This document shows positions 33,301 to 45,300 of a stretch of DNA of 64,000 bases, in pieces; positions within the stretch are counted from its first letter, which is position 1; each line of letters begins with the position of its first letter. Position numbers and translations under genes: made by a program. The notes beneath the pieces are model-generated. The model searched no databases and was not told the DNA's origin. It saw only the letters and a program-made list of their open reading frames with translations. Source of the stretch: Ostrinia nubilalis (lineage: Eukaryota > Arthropoda > Insecta > Lepidoptera > Crambidae); the NCBI RefSeq assembly GCF_963855985.1, contig NC_087112.1:7628501-7692500 (forward strand), given 5' to 3'.

Positions 33301-36300
33301 TATAAATATTTAAAATTTTGCATGTCCATTACTCGCTTCGCCGCGCGTGCCCGCAAAAAGTATTTATGTAGTAATATTCGGCACCATAGGTACTTACGAC
33401 TACATAAGGTTTGACCGCTACAGTTTGCAACAGTAGCCAGAAAAAAATAAAAATGATTTTTCTCCATACAAATTTTCTTGTCATATTTTTTTTAAGCATG
33501 AAAGGCTCGTTTTATCGAAAAATGTATAATGACAAATGTTGATCAGCATTCAAAATGCTATCCAAAACAATTTTTGTTTCGGTGAAATTATGACTTTCGA
33601 TCGTATGTCCACCTATTTTTAAAATCAAACTACTGTGCGGCGGGTGCTTAGGGGTGGCCCTTGGGCCACATCACATTTACCAAATCATGCGGTAATTATT
33701 CATAATAACTGGCGATTATTCATAATTTTGACATTTATCACTGACCGTATCATATACATATTCATAAGGTACTCTCTTTGGAACATTTTCTTTAAACAAT
33801 GTATTTTTTAACCACAGTACCCTTACTGTGTAAAGTGCTTCCTAAGTAAGCAATAAGTAGATATCTGTTCTACTTATCTATTTCAGGCCCAGAGCATATT
33901 CCCATTTTCTCAAGAAAAAAAAACTGCATGTGATTTATGTTTAAAATACTTTATAATGAAGACCAACATGATGCAATAAACATTTATGACTATGACTAAT
34001 ATACATTATGTAACCGAAACCTTTCAGACTCATACACGGAGTTGCAAAAGCGCACCCTCTCGGAAATCGAGGATATGAAGCGGAAAATGGAGCTGGTGGA
34101 ACTGGGCATCCCGTTGGGGCTGATATGCCCCAGCTCGACCAGCGAGAAGGCCATGCCTACGAAAGCCATGCCCCCCATTAAGACATTCTTAGGTGAGATA
34201 TCTTTAAATAAATAAATAATAATAATTTTACACTATTACCAGACAAAATAATTAAGGTCAATATATTGATTTAAACTTTCATTGTCATTAACATAAGTAA
34301 ACTAGTTATTATTATGGTCAATAGTTTAGTCAGTAACAATTTGACCTTACTAATGTTATGAACAGCTGTTAATTTAACGTAATACATAAAGAATTTGTTA
34401 GTTTTCATTCATAGTTTATGATATTTATTGTGTGTGTGTGTGTGTGTGTGTGTGTTTCATTAAATCTTTATGTATCTTAGATTAAAATAAGTAACTAGGT
34501 ATAATAATTAAAACTGAGTAAGCTTAGTTTTTCAAAATCACTGTAGTATGTTAAAGAGCAATAGCATTGTTTGCACACTTATTGATTGATAGTAACTTAT
34601 TTTATTTATCTTTTCAAAACATCCTTGTCTTTCTTGTCAAGAAAAGCATCATATAGCACATTTATCATAATTTTAATTTTTTGCTGTTTCTTTAGTATTA
34701 AAAGCCAATAAAATCCAGCTATGTTGCAGACAACATTTTACTAAAGTCCGGTTGCCAAGCACGCTCACTGCGGGCGCTTGTCGCACAGTCGCGACAGCAA
34801 TATAATTACGTGCGAGCTATAAAGATGGGTAGCTTGGGGTCATTGGACGAAATTCTACGTGCTCGGCGACCGGACTATAAAACAGAAATCTCTTTTCATA
34901 TAACTTAAGTTGATTTGCGTCACAGAACAGACAGTCCATTGCCAATAAATTACTATACTTACTTGATCAACATGGAAATTGGGGGAGGCCTATGTTCAGC
35001 AGTGGACGTCCTATGGCTGAAATGATGATGATGTTGATTTACTTACTCGTTAGTACTTGGACTTTTTTTATTATTATTTTTTATCCACAACGAGGAAGCT
35101 CTTTCATTTATTTTTCATTTGTGTGCAATATTGTTGGATTCCACTGTCGTCAACTTGGTTATAACGCTTGTTGTGTGGTACAAAGCACGCAAGTTCCGAG
35201 TTCACCAACCGACCGGGCAAAAGCGATGGAAGACACGATGCCGCAAGAAGAAGCGTGAGTCGGAAGACTTCATTGTAGCATAGTGAAATGGATAGCAAAA
35301 CACTACTTACAGGCACTTAGAGTAGGCGCACACCGTTGATTTTTAGTTGGCCGATAGTTGTGCCCGATTTTAAATTGTATGAAGAATCGGCCAAATCGAA
35401 TCGACGTAGTGTGCGCACTCCCATACATGCCCATACTGATCAACTGCCCGACTAAACTATCGACCGACGAAAAATCAACGGTGTGCGCCTACTCTTATAG
35501 GGCAGATATGTACCATCCTAGACTGCATCCCACTTAACATCAGGTGCGATTGTAGTCAAATACAGTCAAATACGTCAGCAACAGTTCGGTTCAGATCTTC
35601 TTCAGATTTAGATGCCCTGTCATTCCTCCCGTGCCGCGCATATACCTCGTTAGCAGAGTAAATACAAATGAGTAGGTCATCTTCATAGAAACGCACCGAG
35701 CGCGGTTTGTATGTGAGCGCGCCAATATACGTACCTATGCGGCGCGCACGCCCACACTGACAAAATTCGCAACCACGACTGGCTCCCCGCTAAATTTTGT
35801 CAGTGTGTGCGTGCGCGCCGCATACGTGTTGGCGCGCTCACATACAAACCGCGCCCGTGCGTTTCTATGAAGATGACCTACTCATTTGTATTTACTCTGT
35901 CGTTAGGCACTATCTAAGTTAAAAGCTAGACCTATAGCTGTACGTGCGACTTTGTACGCGTGAAAATGTCGTAACGTGATGGTATATAGCCTTCCCCGAT
36001 AAATGGGCTATTCAACACAAAAATGTTTTTTGCAAAGACCAGTAGTTCCTGAGATTAGCGCTTTCAACCAACCAAAAAAGTTCGAGAAACTCTTTAGCTT
36101 AATAAGTTTAGTTTCGATTTATTTTGATGGGTACAGTAAAGAGTTTTAACTATAAATAAGTTATATTTACATTACGACCGTTTTTATTACTTGTGTATTT
36201 GTATAAGTGTGCGCAGACACTACACTGTGCGCGTATGCACTTTGAACAGAACCGGGACAAAATCGGGACATTATATTTGAAAGAATTTTGCTATTCATTT

Positions 36301-39300
36301 TTCTATGCCTGTAGCCTTATTGTAGTTAAGGACGGGTAGTGGTGACAAAACTAGGAAGGTAACAGGGATTTTGAAATTGAAGGTTCATTACTTTGTAATT
36401 TGTAGGAATATTACCGTTATTTAATTATGTATCATGTAGAACTAGCATAATAATTTAAGTAGATAAGTAGAATTTATCATTTTTATGTTGAAAAGGAGTG
36501 ATGTGACTTAAAATTAGAGGGAATCATAAAGAAATAGCAACACTAATTTTGGGTCAAACTCTTTTACAATGTAGTTTAGTTAAAATAAGTTAGTCATATG
36601 AGTATTTAGAAGTAATTAGTAAGTAAATTATTATCATTTACATTGCGTTTAACACTTTATTTCGATTTTAGACGAAACAAAAGTGGATGAGCTCATACGT
36701 GAGGCTAAAAAGGCGAAGGCTGCTGGCAAAGATTTCAAATTCGACTACCAGAAACTTCTGCCTGACTACGACAATCCGTTTCAAAGAAAAAAAGATGAAT
36801 TCGTGCCGAATGAAAAAGAGAAAATCGAGGACGACCGCGCTTCCTCCTCAAGCAAGAATATATCAGATAGAGACAAGAAAGATTCTGAATCCAGTTACAA
36901 ACCCAGGACATCTGATAAGTATGAACGAAGGCACTCTGACTACAGAAAAGATGACCGGAAAGATAGATACAAAGATAAGAGTAAAGAAAGAGACAGGGAG
37001 AGGGATAGAGAAAGGGACAGAGATAAAGATAGGGATAAGAGTAAGGACAAAGAAAAGGAAAAGGACAAAGATAAAAAGGACGCAGATCGTGAAGTGAAAA
37101 AAGATGATAAAGTTCCTAAAGAGACAGATGTGAATCTAAATGATTATTTAGTCTGTGATACTTGGTCTTTAGATAATGAGGATAAGTCTATTTCTAGTCC
37201 CAAGGTTGACCCTACGAGGTACTCGATGATGAGGGCTAAGCAGGCAGCAGATTTGCTGAAAGCAAGCCTTATGAATAGGGACAGGTGTTCAGAAAGTCCC
37301 AGCGGTAAACCGGCGAAGTTAGAGAAACTGCAACCAGTGATGGATTCTTTCGAATACGAAATTGACCCGACCGAAGACGAAGCGTTAGACATGTTTGACG
37401 AAGATTCGGTGCTGGAAAAGTTTAATAAACCGACGATAGTTAAGGACGACCCGTTCGATTCTCCGATAGATCTGAAACTGTTTGATTATGACCAAGATTT
37501 GACTAAGGAAGGTGTGATAGACGCGAATGACGATAATTTCTTGGAATCTGTTATTAACGAGATCAAGCAAGAGAACATGAGTGATGAAACTAGTCAGGAC
37601 AAGGGTTTGGTTGAATACGATTCTCCCAAAGACGATTACGATGATAATTCCAAAAACGACGCGAGTTTGGGCTCAGTTACACCTGAATTGGATGACAGGA
37701 TGCGAGACTTGCAATCGAGCCAGCGTAGCAACTACTCAGACGGTTACAGGTCTACCGAAAGCGGTTACAAGTCTACCGAAAGCGGTTACAAGTCAACTGA
37801 GAGTGGTTACAAGTCAACAGAGAGTGGTTACAAGTCGACAGAACCTAGTTACAAGTTGACAGAACATGGTTACAAGTCAAAGGATCGGTATAGGCCGAGC
37901 ACTCGGCAAGCGGACAACTACCGTCTTTCGGTGGAGAAGGAATTGGACGATTCGTTGGAAGCCAACAATATGTCGAAGAGCACCGTGGATTCACTGGAGA
38001 CGTGGAGCTTCGTGCTCAAGATATGCCAGCCGTTGCTGTTCAGGCACGACAGGAATAAATGTTACAAGTAAGCTTCTATTTTTTAAGTAAGACAGGTAAG
38101 GCCCAGAACAGACGGTGAAACGCAACTGCAACGAAACTGCAACTGCTAGTTACTTTTGAGTTGCATCTAAGTTTCTGCCATAGCGTCCGTTGAGAGACCA
38201 CACATGACGCGACCAGTTTGAAACTTTCAGTTTCATTCATCAGAATCATTAGAAAGTTGCAGTTTCGTTGCAGTTGCGTTTCACCGTCTGTTCTGGGCCT
38301 AAATAGAGATTTTACATTTTTACATTTAGTGAGTTTGTGATAGTAGATTGATTGATAAGTAGATCCCTATCTATTTATTGCTACAAAGCAGTCTATTTCA
38401 GACAACAAAGAGAGAGTTATTTGAAACAAAATGATTCTGGTTTATTTGAAAATGTTTTAGTTTTGTTTCGCTGATGTTCCATCAAGCTGACGGACGGTTA
38501 AGTAGCGACTTTATGTGTATGTCCAACAGTAAACTGCTATAGACCGATGATGATGATATACTTTCGTAAACTCGAAGCTTCTTGTATCTTATAATACAAG
38601 AAGCTTTAAACTTTCGCGTTCCATTTCAACTAAATTCGGCTATGATGCAGCCGAAACGTCAAGCCGTGAGTACACAATGTAACTTATTCATCAACGTCGC
38701 GTTAAGACCCGTGTCTTTCTATTTTAGTCTTCTTGTATTATCTAGAGTCTAATCCATCAATGTCTGTTTCCAGGGAGACGCACAGCCACCCCAAGATCTG
38801 GTTCGCGGAGAACCCCAAAGGCTGCAGCTGCGTCAAGGACCGCTCCGTGGTCTACGAGGAGCTGGAAATGTGCAAGATGGCGCTTGTAGACCGTGTCTAT
38901 GGCTGCGACCAGTAAGTGACTGTTTGTTTTTTATGCCCGTTTCACCGATAAGCCCCTACATCGGCGTCCCCTAAGGCCTGGTACAGACACAGCTATAATT
39001 CCGCGGTTGCTAGGCAGTTCTTGTATATTTGCATCAAATCGTTACCGCACGGCTACTGCCTCTGTGCCTCGCCAATCAGAACCACCTAGAAACCGCCTGT
39101 GTCTAAACCAGGTCTAAAGTAGTTTCCCAAATCAGATAGGATATAATGGAAAAACTTAAAACTTGAATCCTACTATTCTACTAATATTATAAAGGTGAAA
39201 GTTTGTGTGGATGTTTGTTACTCTTTCACGCAAAAACTACTGGACGGATTTTTATGAAACTTTACAGTATTATTGTTTATAACCCAGAATAACATATAGG

Positions 39301-42300
39301 CTATAATTTATGACGATCTGTGACAAACTAAATTTCACGCGGGTGAAGCCGCGGGCAAAAGCTAGTACTTCATAAATTCATATCATCATACTAGATTTAT
39401 ATTGTTTTTATTTTTAAAGAAGTGGTGTCTTGGAGTTTTTGATCATTGTATTATGTATTGATACTAGCTCTGCTTAGTTTTTTTGGCTCTGGCTTGTTCC
39501 CATAGTCAAACTTATATTGAAATGATATGCGTTACTGGATGAAGTAAAATGCCTATTACATTTTTGAGATTGTATACATTTTTGGTGCTCGGCGATGATT
39601 ACGAGAAAACAAGAGAAGTTGGTTTATTAACTTTATCATATAGACCCAAGCTTAGTAAGTTTTGGGACACTGACAGTATTAAATAAATAAATAAATCTTT
39701 GGACAAATAAATAAATCTTTGGACAATATCACACAGCGCCAGCTAGCCCCAAAGTAAGCAACTTAATGCTTGTGTTATGGGTGCTAGCTTAACGGATATA
39801 TTAATCCTTTTCCTCCAGGATCCCCGACGAAGCCCCGCTAAAGGCCCGGGCTTGGTACCCGCGCGGGGCGTTCTGCGGCCCCGCCCCCGCGCCCGCCTCC
39901 GACTGGGAGGATGAGGAGCGGCCCCCGCCCCCGCCAGGGTCGCTGACCCCGCAGCATACCGAGGAAATATACCTGGATAGGGAGTATCAGAGGTAAGTGG
40001 GGGATGTATGTAGTTGTGGAGTGAATGTAGCGAGTAGATAAACTTAGAAGAAGGTGTAGTAAATAATGAGTAGATTTAGACAAACTTACAAGCAGATATC
40101 ACGCTCCAAAGAATCTGGAAATTTATAGACTCAACGGGACTAAGCAGTGAACTCTAAAGACAAGGGCTGCCACAATAGATCAAACCTGGTCGAGTTGGCG
40201 CAAATAAAAGCCCAAAAACCAATAATAATAATAATAGACAAACTTAGAAGATAGGTTTAAAGCCCGGTCCGTGAGCACGTAGAATTTTGTCCAATGACCC
40301 CAAGCTACCCATCCTTACCGCTCGCGCGTAATTATATTGCTGTCGCGACTGTGCGACGGGCGCCCGCAGTGAGTGTGCGAGCGCGATAGCAACATAATTA
40401 CGCGCGAGCGATAAGGATGGGTAGCTTGGGGTCATTGGACAAAATTCTACGTGCTCACGGACCAGACTATAGCATATAATAGATTTAGATAGACACTTAG
40501 GTTGAAGATAGGCTTTTGTAAAACTTGAAAAAATCTATTGCCTCAAGTGGGATTTGAACCTGTAAATTGCTAAGAAACTAAGATGCATAATGCTAAATTC
40601 ATAACTGCAGAATATAGGCTCATCTTGATAGTTTGTTGTTATAGAATCTAGAATAATATTTAGACCTTACTTACAGTCTACTAGAAAATTGAATTTTAAC
40701 GGAATAATTTAGATAGAAATTATAAATTATTGACGATTTTTTACATGCCTAAATTGAGTGACTTTATCGTTCACTGATCCTTAAATGTAGATGCAGTTTA
40801 AGGCCTTCAGACGTACGTTTTGTCTAATAACCCAATCGTAATCTAGCTGCATTCATGTAGGAACCATTTAAGGCTGCCTTGATCTCATCAGTATAATAAA
40901 GAAATAAGGAAGGATAAACATAAACCAACTCCTAGGCTGGATTCCTTAACTTTGTCTTGGGCGACTAATCGTTCAAGGACTTTCTGTCATCACCCAAGAA
41001 GCTGCCTTCTGCCTATGAGTATTAGCACTTAAGTATAGGAGCAGTAGGCTCATTATTGTGTAATTTTCACGCCGACCCGCCTGCCCAGCGAGTGGGAAAC
41101 CGAAGAGGATCCCAGCTCGTTCACGCCACAGCACGGAGAAATGTACTTGGACAGAGAGTACCAGAGGTGAGATTGATGCCCGTATTCACAAACATTACTA
41201 TGAGGTCTCACAGAGCGCGCGGACGCACAGGGTGACCAATCACAGAGCTCTATTCAACGCTGTGCGTTCGATTTGCTGCTTCACTTAAGCAAGCATCGTT
41301 TGTGAATTCGGGCGTGAGTGTTGTCTCAAACCTACCTTGGAAGAAAAATTGGCAGCGAATTTTGACTCAGTTGAATGGGCGGAGTCAATCAAAATTGATA
41401 GGGTGTTTGATTTGTAAATGAATGCAATAAATTCTATATCCTTTATGTCTAAGATTGGCAGATTTCCTAGACAAAAAAATACTAAATGACCCACTCATTT
41501 TGTGTCTTTAGCTAAGAGCAATACTGTTAGGTCCCTACTGTTAAGGGTAAACTTGAAAGGGCAAGAAACGTTGGGCAAGAAGGTTGTGTTTCCTGTAGTC
41601 AGGTTATGAGATAATATTGATACACGACATAGTCTAGCTCAGTGCCTAGGGTCAGTATGGACCCCCTGTGAGTCCGGTAGATTTTGTAGTCACAGTCATT
41701 GCTTTGAAGTCTTAGCTCCAAGCGTCTGATCTCTTAAGCTTTAACCACACCAACGCGTGCAAATCGCCATCGCCGGCGCGATCATAGGCCAATGACAGGT
41801 CGCGTGAACTGTCAAGGGTCGCGCGAACTGTCATGGGTCGCGTGAACTGTCATGGGTCGCGTGAACTGTCATGGGTCGCGTGAACTGTCATGGGTCGCGT
41901 GAACTGTCATGGGTCGCGTGAACTGTCATGGGTCGCGTGAACTGTCATGGGTCGCGTGAACTGTCATAGGTCGCGTCAACTGTCATGGGTCGCGTGAACT
42001 GTCATGGGTCGCGTGAACTGTCATAGGTCGCGTCAACTGTCATGGGTCGCGTGAACTGTCATGGGTCGCGTGAACTGACAAGGGTCACGCGAATTGTCAT
42101 GGGTCGCATGAACTGTCATGGGTCGCGTGACTTGTCATGGGTCGCGTGAACTGTCATGGGTCGCGTGAACTGTCATAGGTCGCGTCAACTGTCATGGGTC
42201 GCGTGAACTGTCATGGGTCGCGTGAACTGACAAGGGTCACGCGAATTGTCATGGGTCGCATGAACTGTCATGGGTCGCGTGACTTGTCATGGGTCGCGTG

Positions 42301-45300
42301 AACTGTCATGGGTCGCGTGAACTGTCATGGGTCGCGTGAACTGTCATGCGTTGGTGCGGTTAAAGCTTTAGTAGTTACGATAGAAGTCTTGATCCTAAGC
42401 GGGAAGAAAATGACACAGCAGGACATATCAAGAAAAGCTCAATTAAAGGTCAAAAAAGTACATCTTCTACAATAAATAAACCTCCACAACGCAGGTTCAT
42501 GCAAGCCGTCTGGCCGGACGTGTCCGAGCCCAAGGACACTTCTCGCAGCACCACGCCCATCCGCCAGGTCGCCAGAAAGAAGAAGAAGCCAGAAGAAACT
42601 GAGAAAGAAGAAGATAAGAAGAAAGCAAAGAAGGTCAAGCTTAGCAGCGAGGGGTGGAGCCAGGAGTCCGATGTGGAAGAAGAGAGTGAGAAACAGTGAG
42701 TGGTTTTATTTGGCTATCAATTGTTTAATTAATTTAGTATTAGGCTGGTTTTAGAGTCACACTGACGCACGCTAACCGTTCCGTCTCCTTTTTGCGAGTG
42801 TTCCACTGATGATGTCAGTCATGAGCAGTCTGCCCATCATATCTTGTGGGAGTGTGATCTTTGGAAACATGAACGTGATATAATGCTTAATTCAATACAA
42901 CATACATCTGTTTCCGCAATTTATTACACCGATCTTGTCGCGACAAGGAAAAATTTCCGTGCTTTTAAGCGATTTTGTGAAAAATATTATTGGCAGGTAG
43001 TTGCTAATTGCTCATAAGATAGGCCCCCTTAATTTAATTTATTGTCCGTGGTGCATAATCTTTTCTTAAAGGTTTTAAACCTTTGTTTGTCACCTGTCAT
43101 CCGCTTTGCAATGGAGGGAAGTCGAACCTTAATTTCGAACTCCTCCTATGTTCTTCTGATTAATTTCGTTGCGGGTCCAATGACAGTTTAACTTTCCCCC
43201 GGGACAAACTTGACCTTCATTGGTTGGGTTTTTGTGGCGGTCAAGCTGTAGATCCTGGCTACACAGGAGTTGCAGTGGTGGGAACGAGAGGTGGGAATAG
43301 TCCCGTGACGCACGCTAACCGTCAGCGCTGACAGCCAAAATGTATGAAACGTCGGCGCCGAGCGATCATCGTCACTCAGAAACGTTCCCTTCAATTACAT
43401 ACATATTGATCTGTTAGCGCCGACGATCAGCGAGCGGTCAGCGCGATTCTAAAACCCACCCGTATTCATAAACATTACTATGAGGTCTCACAGTGCGCGT
43501 GGACGCACAGGGTGACACACAAACCAATCACAGAGCTCTATTCAACGCTGTGCGTTCGATTTGCTGCTTCACTTTAACAAGTATCGTTTGTGAATACAGG
43601 TGATAGTGTCTATGAAACTGGTGATTTTCTACTAATGCTATTAATAAGTGGGTCATTCATGTGGGATTTTTTTTAGTATACTTATATCATGTGAAGTTGC
43701 TGTATGGAATGTAGAATGACTTTTTTCAAAGAAATAAGAGTTAAAATAAACAATTTCGAAATGTCTTTGTACGACTTTGAATATAATTGTACACTTTTGA
43801 ATGTGAAAATATTGAAAGAACTAATCTTTTTTATACCATAGTGGGACTCTTGGGTGCCTTGAAACAAATAATAAAATTGTGCAATTGCTTACGCTGAGGG
43901 CCAGAAGATGGTCGTTTTAAGACTATTTACTCGATTGCGCCAGAATTACATATTGCGCCCTTACTTGCATATATTGACATTTTTAGATAAACTGATTAAA
44001 TGGGTGAAAAAACTAATTTATTACTAGCTAGTATTAGAAAATGACATTGTTTTTCATTAGTACTAACGTGCTCTCTACAGACGGGCGACTGCGGCGGTGG
44101 GCTTTGCAGACGTATTTTCTCTCAGTCCCGAGCCTGTCACTGTCCAATGGTACACGTAGACATTATTATGACCCCCACTATGCCCCTACCTTCGTTTTCA
44201 CTTTCACCGTATACCTTCCATCCCCCCCTTTTCACGTTTTGTTTGGACGGTGTCTGGTGTTCGATGTACTTTAATTGAACGTTTTTTATTTTAGCGTCAT
44301 TCATACCAGCTTATTTTAAAATGTTGTTACTGATTTCTTACTTACTAATTACACTTTCAATATTCATTTAGAAAGAGACTGCTTTCGGTCGATTAGCTTC
44401 GCTTTTGCAGACCGTTATGTTCGTTTTTCGAATTGTCTAAACTAAAACCATAATGCATCAGGGCGTATTTGCAATTTTACAAATATGCCAACGTCGATGT
44501 GCCTGATACAAAAGCATAGCGTATTGTAACTTTTGCACATGTGGACAAGGCTTTAGACAGACGCCTCTACAAAACTGAAGGCCGATTATCCGTAATCTAA
44601 ATATTTAAAAACATCACCTTGTCCTTGAATCTTCAGCATGTTTTATGGCATGTTACCACCACAATTCCACCACCATTGTACGAAATGTTATTTGTGATTT
44701 ATTTTACCATATTATTTAGCATATAATGAATAATGATTTTTATTTCTAATTCACGTGTGTGCTTTAATGATTGTTGTGTATGTGTTGGTGTTAAATGTGT
44801 GAGTGTGTATACAGTTTATTGATTTCAATAGAGACCAATTTCCTCGTAAAATTAATAAATATCTGTGAAGTTCCATTGATATTCTTCCTTGCATTTCTAT
44901 TCTTTCCATATAAGATAAAATATGTTTTCGTCATCATCTTCATTACGTCAAATATGTTTCCCGCTTTTGTAGATTAAAAAAACACTAAAAAATTTTATCT
45001 TTATGGACACGAGTAGATTCATACGTCCGTATTCACAAACATTACTATGAGGTCTCACAGTGTAAGACGCACAGGGTGACACATGAACCAATCACAGAGC
45101 TCTATTCAACGCTGTGCGTTCGATTTTCTGCTTCACATAAGCAAGCATCGTTTGTGAATACGGACGATAGATTTGTAGCGTCAAAGGTGGGTTTACACTA
45201 TGTTCGGCCAACAGATATATCAAGCATGATTTATAACTTGTCAATATTCAATGAGGGCTATCGTTTTTATACTTAACAGTTGGCACCCCTGGCGATTGAC

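Noticed and set aside
31305..33467. Matching 76-codon open frames in both arms of the inverted repeat
   Set aside because: They are the same sequence twice; low-complexity start and no domain, so not supported as a gene.
41797..42352. CRISPR-like regular repeats
   Set aside because: The 19-bp units are head-to-tail with no spacers, in a eukaryotic intron.
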